A DNA stretch of 10,150 nucleotides from an uncultured Selenomonas sp. GTDB lineage: Bacteria; Bacillota; Negativicutes; Selenomonadales; Selenomonadaceae. Numbering within the stretch: the stretch's first letter is position 1; every line of letters starts with the position of its first letter. Of this stretch, positions 1-6,713 are shown in pieces. Where the stretch lies: contig CALJPB010000161.1 of NCBI GenBank assembly GCA_937981305.1, forward strand, positions 1 to 10,150. The letters run 5' to 3'. A model generated the notes under the pieces. The model was not told the DNA's origin. It did not search any database and worked only from the letters and a program-made list of their open reading frames with translations. The position numbers and the translations under genes are program-made.

Positions 1-419
1 AGGACTACAAGGCGGAGAAGAACGACAACGTGAAGATCTTCCTCGCGAACATGGGGCCGATCCCGCAGCACAAGGCGCGCGCGGACTTTACCACGGGCTT
101 TTTGCAGGTCGGTGCGTTCGAGGTGCTGACGAACGACGGGTTCAAGACCGTCGAGGAGGCGGCGGATGCGGCACGTGCGAGCGGTGCGGATGCGGTCGTC
201 ATCTGCTCCACGGATGCGACCTACCCCGAGATCGTCCCCGCACTCGCGCCGAAGCTCCACGAGGTGCTGCCGAATGCGCGCGTGTTCCTCGCGGGCGCTG
301 CGCCGAAAGATCTGCTTGAAACGTACAAGGAAGCGGGCATTGACGAATACATCTCCGTCCGTGCGAACTGCTATGAGGTGCTTGAGAGCCTTCAGAAAAA
401 GAAAGGGATGATTGCGTAA
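1..419 (+). CDS. mutA: Methylmalonyl-CoA mutase small (beta) subunit, C-terminal part
   Basis: The gene enters from the left edge (first full codon at 3) and ends at TAA 417-419; about 138 C-terminal residues are visible. They form a flavodoxin-like domain of the cobalamin-binding type, with the stretch [19 protein letters not shown] followed by repeated strand/helix units ([16 protein letters not shown]). The B12 ligand motif DxHxxG of the large subunit is absent (QHKARAD instead), as is usual for the non-catalytic small subunit. In this family the small subunit pairs with MutB to form the cytoplasmic heterodimer that interconverts succinyl-CoA and (R)-methylmalonyl-CoA. The stop overlaps the mutB start by one base (TAATG), so translation of the two subunits is probably coupled. 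The GTG at 30 is an internal codon, not the start, because homologous sequence continues upstream. The identification rests on this domain plus the adjoining mutB. Confidence 0.9.
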   Translation, partial: DYKAEKNDNVKIFLANMGPIPQHKARADFTTGFLQVGAFEVLTNDGFKTVEEAADAARASGADAVVICSTDATYPEIVPALAPKLHEVLPNARVFLAGAAPKDLLETYKEAGIDEYISVRANCYEVLESLQKKKGMIA

Positions 420-2617
420 TGGCAGGCTTTACGAACCCGGATTTCACGGGGATGAGCCTCGGCGAAAGCCCGTCCGCAGACTCCAAGGAGTGGCGCGCCC
501 TCTTCGAGGGGGCGACGGGGCGGACGTTTGAGGCGCTCACGCACAAGACGATGGAGCGTGTGCCCGTGAAACCGTTCTATGATCACGATGTATACGCGCA
601 CATGAACCACCTCGACTTTGCGAGCGGCATCCCGCCGTGCCTCAGAGGCCCGTACTCCACGATGTACGTGTTCCGTCCGTGGACGGTGCGCCAGTACGCA
701 GGCTTCTCGACGGCAGAGGAGTCAAACGCATTCTACCGTCGCAACCTCGCCGCAGGGCAGAAAGGTCTTTCCATCGCGTTCGACCTCCCGACCCATCGCG
801 GCTATGATGCGGACAACCCGCGCGTCGTCGGCGACGTGGGCAAGGCGGGCGTTTCCGTCTGCTCCATGCTGGACATGAACATCCTGTTCTCGGGCATCCC
901 GCTCGATCAGATGTCCGTCTCCATGACGATGAACGGCGCCGTTCTGCCGATCCTCGCCTTCTTCATTGTCTCGGGCGAGGAGCAGGGCGTTGACAAGAAG
1001 ATCATGGCGGGGACGATCCAGAACGATATTCTGAAGGAGTTCATGGTTCGTAACACGTACATCTACCCGCCGGAGATGTCCATGCGCATCATCGGCGACA
1101 TCTTCGAGTACACGACGAAGTATATGCCGAAGTTCAACAGCATCTCCATCTCCGGCTACCATATGCAGGAGGCGGGCGCACCTGCGGACATCGAGCTGGG
1201 CTACACGCTCGCGGACGGCCTTGAGTACATCCGCACGGGCATCAAGGCGGGACTCGCCGTCGACGACTTTGCAAAGCGTCTCTCGTTCTTCTGGGCAATC
1301 GGCAAGAACTACTTCATGGAGATCGCAAAGATGCGTGCGGCGCGTGTCCTCTGGGCGAAGATCGTCAAGTCGTTCGGCGCGAAGAACGACAAGTCGATGG
1401 CGCTCCGTACGCACAGCCAGACCTCGGGTTGGTCGCTGACCGCGCAGGATCCGTTCAACAACATCGCCCGCACGGCGATGGAGGCGATGGGCGCGGCACT
1501 CGGCCACACGCAGTCCCTCCACACGAACGCACTCGACGAGGCAATCGCACTGCCGACGGACTTCTCGGCGCGTATTGCGCGTAACACGCAGCTCTACATC
1601 CAGGACGAGACGAGCGTGTGCAAGATCATCGACCCGTGGGGCGGCTCGTACTACGTCGAGGCGCTCACGAACGAGATCATCCGCCGCGCATGGGCGCATA
1701 TCCAGGAGGTCGAGGCTCTCGGCGGCATGGCAAAGGCGATCTCGACGGGGCTCCCGAAGATGCGCATCGAGGAGGCGGCGGCACGCCGTCAGGCGCAGAT
1801 CGACTCCGGCATCGAGAGTATCGTCGGCGTGAACAAGTACCGCCTCGAAAAGGAAGATCCGCTGCAGATCCTCGCGATCGACAACACGGCGGTGCGTCAG
1901 GCACAGGTCGAGCGTCTCGAGAAGCTGCGTGCAGAGCGCAATGCGGACGATGTGCGCCGCTGCCTCGAAGGAATTACCAAGGCGGCAGAGACGCGCGACA
2001 ACGGCAACCTGCTCGAAGCGGCGGTCGATGCGGCACGCGCCCGCGCCTCGCTCGGTGAGATCTCCGATGCGGTGGAAAAGGTCTCCGGTCGTTTCCAGGC
2101 GGTGATCCACACCATTTCCGGTGTCTACTCCTCCGAGTTCACGGACAAGACCGAGCTCGACCGCGCCCGCGAGATGGCGGACGAGTTCGAGGAGCTGACG
2201 GGTCGCCGTCCGCGTATCTTCGTCGCGAAGATGGGACAGGACGGACACGACCGCGGACAGAAGGTCATCGCGTCCTCCTTCGCCGACATGGGCTGGGACG
2301 TCGACGTGGGTCCGCTCTTCCAGACTCCTGCCGAGACGGCGCAGGATGCCGTCGACAACGACGTGCACATGGTCGGGTTCAGCTCGCTCGCAGCGGGGCA
2401 CAACACGCTCCTGCCGCAGCTCGTCGATGAGCTGAAGAAGCTCGGACGTGACGACATCATGGTCTGCATCGGCGGCGTTATCCCCGTGCAGGACTATGAC
2501 AACCTCTACGAGCACGGCGCGGTCGCGATCTTCGCACCGGGCACGAACATCCCCGAGGCGGGCATCAAGCTCCTGACCCTTCTCATCGCACGCGCGAAGG
2601 AAGAAGCTGCAGGATAA
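419..2617 (+). CDS. mutB: Methylmalonyl-CoA mutase large (alpha) subunit, adenosylcobalamin dependent
   Basis: This complete 732-residue protein has the usual length for the large subunit. The N-terminal TIM-barrel part contains [13 protein letters not shown] (83-97), the block around [37 protein letters not shown] and [12 protein letters not shown]. From recall of the Propionibacterium enzyme, the substrate-contacting Tyr, Arg and His map to Y93, R211 and H248, and all are present. The C-terminal B12 domain starts near residue 597 and has DGHDRG at 608-613, with H610 as the lower axial cobalt ligand, followed by GFSSLAAGH and GGVIPVQDY. The start at 419 overlaps the mutA stop and has a GGGA-type site about ten bases upstream. 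The protein catalyses the B12 radical carbon-skeleton rearrangement used in the succinate-propionate fermentation. Nothing is truncated or missing. Gene-symbol usage varies (mutB, scpA, mcmA). Confidence 0.97.
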   Translation: MAGFTNPDFTGMSLGESPSADSKEWRALFEGATGRTFEALTHKTMERVPVKPFYDHDVYAHMNHLDFASGIPPCLRGPYSTMYVFRPWTVRQYAGFSTAEESNAFYRRNLAAGQKGLSIAFDLPTHRGYDADNPRVVGDVGKAGVSVCSMLDMNILFSGIPLDQMSVSMTMNGAVLPILAFFIVSGEEQGVDKKIMAGTIQNDILKEFMVRNTYIYPPEMSMRIIGDIFEYTTKYMPKFNSISISGYHMQEAGAPADIELGYTLADGLEYIRTGIKAGLAVDDFAKRLSFFWAIGKNYFMEIAKMRAARVLWAKIVKSFGAKNDKSMALRTHSQTSGWSLTAQDPFNNIARTAMEAMGAALGHTQSLHTNALDEAIALPTDFSARIARNTQLYIQDETSVCKIIDPWGGSYYVEALTNEIIRRAWAHIQEVEALGGMAKAISTGLPKMRIEEAAARRQAQIDSGIESIVGVNKYRLEKEDPLQILAIDNTAVRQAQVERLEKLRAERNADDVRRCLEGITKAAETRDNGNLLEAAVDAARARASLGEISDAVEKVSGRFQAVIHTISGVYSSEFTDKTELDRAREMADEFEELTGRRPRIFVAKMGQDGHDRGQKVIASSFADMGWDVDVGPLFQTPAETAQDAVDNDVHMVGFSSLAAGHNTLLPQLVDELKKLGRDDIMVCIGGVIPVQDYDNLYEHGAVAIFAPGTNIPEAGIKLLTLLIARAKEEAAG

Positions 2618-2661
2618 GGCAAATAGCGGCGCCGCTCTCTGCATGAGGGCGGCGTTTTGCC
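2618..2661 (+). promoter_or_regulatory. Intercistronic hairpin between mutB and meaB
   Basis: Directly after the mutB stop, GGCAAA (2618-2623) can pair with TTTGCC (2656-2661), and inside it CGCCGC (2630-2635) pairs with GCGGCG (2649-2654). The run of T lies in the stem and is followed by ATATCACG rather than a U tract, so this is a poor intrinsic terminator. It may be a partial attenuator or an RNA-stability element that lowers meaB expression relative to the mutase. The pairing is seen in the sequence; the role is inferred. Confidence 0.45.
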
Positions 2662-2681
2662 ATATCACGAAAGGAGGCTTT

Positions 2682-3860
2682 ATGAGCGAAAAATATACCA
2701 CAGAACGGCCCGACTGGGTACCCGAGGATGCGGACTGCAAGTTCACGACAAGCGTGATGGGCGGCATCGAGGGCATCAAGGATCTGACCGTTGGCAATAT
2801 CAATCCGAGGCTGCTGAACGGTACGGGAATGCCGCGCCGCAAACTCGTTATGAATGAGGACGACTATGTAGAGGGCGTGGAGCGCGGCGACCGCATGACA
2901 CTCTCGCGTGCGATCACACTCATCGAGAGCAACAGCAGCAAGCATTTTAAGCTCGCACAGCGGGTATTGCAGCGGCTCCTGCCAAGGACGGGAAACGCCC
3001 TGCGCATCGGCATCACAGGTGTTCCCGGCGCGGGTAAGTCCACGATGATCGAGGCGTTCGGCAATATGCTCTGCGATGCGGGGCATCGCGTTGCCGTTCT
3101 CACCGTTGATCCGACGAGTTCCGTGACGAAGGGCTCGATCCTCGGCGACAAGACGCGCATGGGCACGCTCTCGCGCCGCCCCGAGGCATTCATCCGCCCG
3201 TCGCCTGCCGGCGGGACGCTCGGCGGCGTCGCACGCAAGAGCCGCGAGACGATGCTGCTCTGCGAGGCGGCGGGCTACGATGTCATCATCATCGAGACGG
3301 TCGGTGTCGGACAGTCCGAGACGACGGTGCGCTCGATGGTCGACTTCTTCCTGCTCGTCGTGCTGACGGGCGCGGGCGACGAGTTGCAGGGCATCAAGAA
3401 GGGCATCATGGAGCTCGCCGATGCGATCGTCATCAACAAGGCGGACGGCGACAACCTGCTCAAGGCAAAGGTTGCACGCGGGCAGTACGAGCGCATGATC
3501 GAATTCATCCGTCCCGCGACGCCGGGCTGGGAGACGCACGCCTACCTCGCCTCCGCCGTCGAGAAGACGGGGCTTGCCGAACTCTGGGAGGTCATTCGCA
3601 TCTTCCGCGATGTGACAACGGAGAGCGGCGTGTGGAAGAAACGGCGCGACGGTCAGCTGCTCGACTGGATGAACAGCATGATCGACGAGCATCTGCACAA
3701 CCTGTTCTTCGACGATGCCGTTGTGCGCGGACGGATGCCCGAGGTGAAGGAGGCGATCCTCTCGGGCGGTATCTCGCCGACGCAGGCGGTCGCCGAGCTG
3801 CTCAGCGTGTTCGACCTACACCGTGCAGCAGGGCGGCAGGTCGACCTCTTTACGAATTGA
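2682..3860 (+). CDS. meaB: MeaB/ArgK-family GTPase, methylmalonyl-CoA mutase chaperone
   Basis: The ATG at 2682 follows a strong AAGGAGG (2671-2677) and gives 392 residues; an in-frame ATG at 2643 has no such site and would lie inside the intercistronic hairpin. Visible G-protein motifs are Walker A GVPGAGKST (113-121), the DPTSSVTKGSILGDKTRM block, PAGGTLGGVARKSRE (switch region), IETVGVGQSE and NKAD (252-255). The C-terminal part (LLDWMNSMIDEHL and beyond) matches the dimerisation arm of the family. MeaB binds the mutase, gates loading of adenosylcobalamin and helps expel inactivated cofactor. The position right behind mutB fits. The family core starts near residue 61 (DYVEGVERGDR), so about 55 residues at the N-terminus are extra compared with the Methylobacterium protein as I recall it. 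They contain no signal peptide or obvious domain. Confidence 0.95.
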   Translation: MSEKYTTERPDWVPEDADCKFTTSVMGGIEGIKDLTVGNINPRLLNGTGMPRRKLVMNEDDYVEGVERGDRMTLSRAITLIESNSSKHFKLAQRVLQRLLPRTGNALRIGITGVPGAGKSTMIEAFGNMLCDAGHRVAVLTVDPTSSVTKGSILGDKTRMGTLSRRPEAFIRPSPAGGTLGGVARKSRETMLLCEAAGYDVIIIETVGVGQSETTVRSMVDFFLLVVLTGAGDELQGIKKGIMELADAIVINKADGDNLLKAKVARGQYERMIEFIRPATPGWETHAYLASAVEKTGLAELWEVIRIFRDVTTESGVWKKRRDGQLLDWMNSMIDEHLHNLFFDDAVVRGRMPEVKEAILSGGISPTQAVAELLSVFDLHRAAGRQVDLFTN

Positions 3861-3866
3861 GAACAG

Positions 3867-4024
3867 CCTCCCCCGTTTGCTGACCTGTCCGAGAAGCAAG
3901 CCCGAAGGGCACAGCTGATCGGGTAACAGGTCGTATGGGAAAACGTCCCAAGAACACGAGCGTTAGCGATGTGTGATTGGTTGACGTTGACCGCTACGGG
4001 GGAGGGGGACCGCGCGCAGCGTGG
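3867..4024 (+). repeat. Structured non-coding element bounded by a 10-bp inverted repeat
   Basis: Between meaB and the MsrA-like gene, CCTCCCCCGT (3867-3876) is the exact reverse complement of ACGGGGGAGG (3996-4005). Nested inside are GACCTGT/ACAGGTC (3882-3888 with 3926-3932), GCCC-GAA-GGGC (3900-3910) and TGGGA/TCCCA (3936-3940 with 3946-3950). A further hairpin, CCGCG/CGTGG (4010-4014 with 4020-4024), lies just outside the right arm and abuts the next ribosome binding site. No convincing reading frame occupies it. The architecture resembles a REP- or MITE-like intergenic repeat or a structured RNA leader. It occurs once in this window, so calling it a dispersed repeat is inference, supported only by my impression that similar G-rich GGGGGAGGGGGACCGCG blocks are common in Selenomonas intergenic DNA. 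Confidence 0.5.
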
Positions 4025-4041
4025 TGGAAGGGGGACTTAGA

Positions 4042-4599
4042 TTGCACAAACGCATCTGCCTCTCGGGCGCGGATATGTACGAGCTCGAGGAGGTCTTTAC
4101 AGGGCGGCGCGGCATCGCGAGCGTTCGTACGGGCTACATCAACGCCGCGCCCAATGCCCGTCATGAGGATGTGGTAACGGGCGCGGCGGGCGGGCGCATG
4201 GGCGTTGAGATCTGCTACGATCCGAAGAAGATCGACATTTCGCAGCTCCTCGACCTGCACTTCGCCGTCGTCACGCCCTACAGCATCGACGGGCAGGGCT
4301 ATGTGCGCGGCGCGATGTACCGCGCGGGTGTCTTCTACGAGAGCGCGGAGGATGAGCCGCAGATCCAGCTCTATCTCATCTTCCTCGCGGGGAAGGGACG
4401 CTGTCCCGCGACGGGCGAGCACCTGACGCTCAACGACCCGAACAGCAGTGCGGCGGCGCGGCGCATCCTGCACGCGACGATGGAACGGCTGACATCATTT
4501 CAGGCGGCATCCGACGAGCATCAAGGATATTTGAAGAGGAATCCGAAGACGGAGACCTACATTGATCTCGCGCGTCTGCGCGAACTTGTACAGCTTTGA
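4042..4599 (+). CDS. MsrA-fold protein lacking the catalytic residues (probable pseudoenzyme)
   Basis: This 185-residue protein is recognisably related to peptide methionine sulfoxide reductase A: RTGYINA, VEICYDPKKIDISQLLDLHF, GYVRGAMYRAGVFYES, DEHQGYLKRNP. The family's catalytic GCFWG motif reads GADMYE at 9-14, putting Asp11 where the nucleophilic Cys should be. The Glu of the usual GHxE motif is lost (GGRMGVE, 50-56), and the Asp of DRGxQYR is Val88 (VRGAMYR); only the Tyr (Y93) remains. Cys6, Cys58 and Cys121 are not at the active position. The TTG start is chosen because GGAAGGGGG (4026-4034) sits seven bases upstream and the fold begins right there; GTG 4021 would overlap that site. 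It therefore probably does not reduce methionine sulfoxide. It may bind a ligand or partner, but its function is unknown. The frame is intact, which argues against a decaying gene. Confidence 0.8.
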   Translation: MHKRICLSGADMYELEEVFTGRRGIASVRTGYINAAPNARHEDVVTGAAGGRMGVEICYDPKKIDISQLLDLHFAVVTPYSIDGQGYVRGAMYRAGVFYESAEDEPQIQLYLIFLAGKGRCPATGEHLTLNDPNSSAAARRILHATMERLTSFQAASDEHQGYLKRNPKTETYIDLARLRELVQL

Positions 4600-4606
4600 G
4601 ATGCAT

Positions 4607-4650
4607 AAAAGACCACCGACGGAAAACTGTTGGTGGTCTTTTGTTGTTTA
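4607..4650 (+). terminator. Strong intrinsic terminator after the MsrA-like gene
   Basis: AAAAGACCACCGAC (4607-4620) pairs with the stretch ending GGTGGTCTTTT (4629-4642), giving a stem of about 14 bp with one G-U pair and an 8-base loop. The T-rich tail TTTTGTTGTTT follows. The A-rich left flank means it could also work on the opposite strand. It ends the mut/meaB/MsrA-like transcription block. Confidence 0.9.
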
Positions 4651-4720
4651 AAATAGGACTTTTGTTAGGGATTTTCTAAGACAATCATACATAATTTTTA
4701 TCCAAATACATCGTGGTATG

Positions 4721-4729
4721 TGTTATAAT
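4721..4729 (+). promoter_or_regulatory. Extended -10 promoter of the first chemoreceptor gene
   Basis: TGTTATAAT is a perfect extended -10 (TG-n-TATAAT) in AT-rich DNA just after the terminator. No good -35 hexamer lies 16-18 bases upstream, which fits extended -10 dependence. The identical nine bases precede the second receptor gene at 6672-6680. There is no flagellar sigma-28 pattern, so housekeeping sigma is the likely reader. Transcription should start near 4736. Confidence 0.7.
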
Positions 4730-4735
4730 TATTCC

Positions 4736-4910
4736 GAGGAAATGTATCGAAAGCATGGATCGACGCAGCACCGCCATCTTGACGCATCTTTTTGTCCGCA
4801 GCGTGTCGACAAAAAAATACGTCAATCTGAGGGCTGTTTTATCCGTGATTCCGGTATTTTGGAACGTGCCGCGCAGGACACTGCCGTGCGGTGCAACAGG
4901 GGGGACTGTT
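4736..4910 (+). promoter_or_regulatory. Long 5' leader of the first chemoreceptor gene, with a hairpin
   Basis: About 175 bases separate the predicted transcription start from the ATG at 4911. The leader contains TTTTTGTC (4789-4796) pairing with GACAAAAA (4808-4815) around an 11-base loop, followed by an A run rather than a T run, so it is not a terminator on the plus strand. An in-frame ATG at 4755 would add 52 residues without any counterpart in the paralogue, so I treat this stretch as untranslated. No riboswitch class I know is recognisable. It could be a translational control leader or simply the remnant of an earlier insertion. Confidence 0.4.
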
Positions 4911-6575
4911 ATGAGTATACGGGCGAAGCTGCAGGGCGTTCTGATACTGCTCTTTGTGTTCATCGTGGGGCTCGTCGGAATGAATTTTTTCACCTTCAAC
5001 GAACTGAAGGGGGACGCTCCTGCGGTCAACGCTTCGGGGTCGCTGCGGATGCGTGCCTATCAGCTCTCGTGGCAGGCGGCACGGATTGCTGCGGCGGATG
5101 AGAGTGATGCACAGACGCTGCGCACGGCGATGCAGAAGGATCTCGCGGACTATGATCGGATTCTTTCGGGACTGGAGCAGGGCGATGCCGCGATGGGACT
5201 GACGGCTCCAACGGATGAGGCGGTGCAGCGTCAGCTTGGGGTCGTGAAGCCGCTGTGGGAAGCGTACCGCACCGATATACGCACCGTTGCCGAGGGAGCG
5301 GATGTGGAGACGCGCCACGCCGCAGAGGCAAAGGTGGCGAAAGAGGTCGCGCCCTTTGTGGCGGAGGTCAACAAGCTGGTGGTCGCCTACGATGCCGCAA
5401 GCCAGACAAAGATCGAAACCTCCAAGGACATCCAGCTCGGCGTGATTCTTCTCGCCATATTCGTGGTGGGCGGCGCACTCTGGCTGATCCTTACACAGAT
5501 TCTGCGCCCGCTCGCAGAGCTGACCGACTCCTTCCACGGTATTGCTGAGGGTGAGGGGGATCTTACGCGGCAGCTCCACGCCGAGCGCGACGATGAGATC
5601 GGGCGCATTGTTCTCTATTTCAATACCTTCATCGGGAAACTGCGCACCATCATGCGCGGCGCACAGGAGAGTGCAGCAGAGGTCGCACAGCTCTCCGGCG
5701 CACTCTCACGGGCGAGCGGCGAGAGCAGTCAGGCGGTGGAGCAGGTCGCGGGCTCTGTAACGAGCGTCGCGGGACAGGCGAACGATCAGAACAGCGATAT
5801 GCAGATCCTCGCGGACAGCATGACGCGGATTGCAGCGGACATGACACAGATGCTCACGTCCGCCGAACGCTCCGCCGCGCTCTCGGCAGCCTCCGAGGGC
5901 AAGGCGGCAGAGGGGCGTGACGGTGCGGCGCGTGTTGCGGCGCAGACCGATGTCCTGCGCGATATCGTCATGACCATGGATCGAAACGTACAGACACTCA
6001 CGCAGTACGCAGAGGATATCAATCAGATCATCGACCTCATCAAGGGGATCTCGGGGCAGACCAACCTCCTCGCGCTCAATGCGGCAATTGAGGCTGCTCG
6101 TGCAGGCGAGAGCGGGCGCGGCTTCTCCGTCGTCGCCGAGGAGGTGCGCAAGCTCGCGGAGAGTTCCAGTCTCGCGGCGGACGATGTCACAGCAAAGATG
6201 ACCGGGATTCGCCAGCAGGTGCACGAGACGCGCGGCGCGAATCAGGAACTGGTCAGCGAACTCGCAAAGATCACCGAGGCGGTCGAGGAGGTGCAGTCCT
6301 CGCTGAACGCCATCGCCGAAAGTTCGGAGGAGAGTCGTTCGGCAGCTGCCGAGATCGTGCGCCTGAACAAGGCGGCATCGGCGGGGGCACAGAGTGTTGC
6401 CGGCACGTCGGGCAGCGTCGCACAGGCGGCAAAGCAGATCGCGGGACTCTCCGAATCCTCCGCTGCCGCCATTGAGGAGCAGAGTGCGACGATGGAACAG
6501 GTCGTCACCGCTGCCACACGGCTCTCGGATCTCTCCACGAAACTCGACGGGCTTGTCGGAAGATTTAAGGTGTGA
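4911..6575 (+). CDS. Methyl-accepting chemotaxis protein with NarX-like P-box sensor
   Basis: This complete 554-residue transmembrane chemoreceptor has TM1 at about 8-29, an extracytoplasmic helical sensor at 30-172, TM2 at about 176-197, HAMP at about 198-250 ([20 protein letters not shown]) and a long cytoplasmic coiled hairpin. The tip carries the conserved block from [16 protein letters not shown] through [26 protein letters not shown] (375-415), which docks CheA and CheW. The sensor starts with [18 protein letters not shown] (35-52), closely resembling the P-box of the nitrate sensors NarX/NarQ; R46 corresponds to the nitrate-binding Arg of Nar[14 protein letters not shown] (152-164) resembles the P'-box. 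A methylation-like site, [10 protein letters not shown], lies at 518-527; there is no C-terminal CheR pentapeptide and there are no cysteines. The start at 4911 has AGGGGGGA just upstream and aligns with the paralogue's start. Ligand assignment (nitrate/nitrite) is inference; the MCP call is firm. Confidence 0.95.
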   Translation: MSIRAKLQGVLILLFVFIVGLVGMNFFTFNELKGDAPAVNASGSLRMRAYQLSWQAARIAAADESDAQTLRTAMQKDLADYDRILSGLEQGDAAMGLTAPTDEAVQRQLGVVKPLWEAYRTDIRTVAEGADVETRHAAEAKVAKEVAPFVAEVNKLVVAYDAASQTKIETSKDIQLGVILLAIFVVGGALWLILTQILRPLAELTDSFHGIAEGEGDLTRQLHAERDDEIGRIVLYFNTFIGKLRTIMRGAQESAAEVAQLSGALSRASGESSQAVEQVAGSVTSVAGQANDQNSDMQILADSMTRIAADMTQMLTSAERSAALSAASEGKAAEGRDGAARVAAQTDVLRDIVMTMDRNVQTLTQYAEDINQIIDLIKGISGQTNLLALNAAIEAARAGESGRGFSVVAEEVRKLAESSSLAADDVTAKMTGIRQQVHETRGANQELVSELAKITEAVEEVQSSLNAIAESSEESRSAAAEIVRLNKAASAGAQSVAGTSGSVAQAAKQIAGLSESSAAAIEEQSATMEQVVTAATRLSDLSTKLDGLVGRFKV

Positions 6576-6593
6576 GAAGAACAGAAAACAGTG

Positions 6594-6629
6594 CTGCATG
6601 GAAATTTTTCTTCCGTGCAGTATTTTTTT
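6594..6629 (+). terminator. Intrinsic terminator after the first chemoreceptor gene
   Basis: CTGCATGGAA (6594-6603) pairs with TTCCGTGCAG (6611-6620), ten pairs with one G-U and a 7-base loop, followed by TATTTTTTT. It separates the two receptor genes into independent transcription units. Confidence 0.88.
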
Positions 6630-6671
6630 ATGTTATTTTTTTCTCGTGCTCATTTTTTAAATAAGTTTTTA

Positions 6672-6680
6672 TGTTATAAT
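6672..6680 (+). promoter_or_regulatory. Extended -10 promoter of the second chemoreceptor gene
   Basis: TGTTATAAT is identical to the element ahead of the first receptor gene. Again there is no clear -35 hexamer. The predicted transcription start is near 6687, leaving a short leader of about 27 bases with GGGAGAAG (6701-6708) as ribosome binding site. An intact promoter and binding site suggest the truncated receptor is expressed. Confidence 0.7.
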
Positions 6681-6713
6681 CGAAAAAACTGAGAAATGTT
6701 GGGAGAAGAAGAG

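Noticed and set aside
722..2842. A 706-codon open frame on the minus strand across mutB.
   Set aside because: It is antisense to a well-matched complete mutB, is very rich in Arg, Asp and His as expected of a mirrored GC-rich gene, has no recognisable domain, and would cross the meaB start region.
3632..3883. An 83-codon plus-strand frame overlapping the end of meaB.
   Set aside because: It is an out-of-frame shadow of meaB with Arg-rich composition and no start signals.
3977..4177. A plus-strand frame reading GGGGPRAAWWKGDL through the repeat into the MsrA-like gene.
   Set aside because: The peptide is produced by the G-rich repeat itself, has no ribosome binding site, and runs out of frame across the supported MsrA-like gene.
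4742..4780. Possible cyclic-di-GMP riboswitch (CGAAAG and GACGCA resemble parts of the GEMM-I consensus).
   Set aside because: The required GGGCAAACC-type segment and the second stem are missing, and the sequence just upstream is promoter DNA.
4713..4910. Upstream start for the first receptor adding 52-66 residues.
   Set aside because: The added residues have no match in the sibling, whose start aligns exactly with ATG 4911, and 4911 has a strong AGGGGGGA site; the frame at 4713 begins upstream of the predicted -10.
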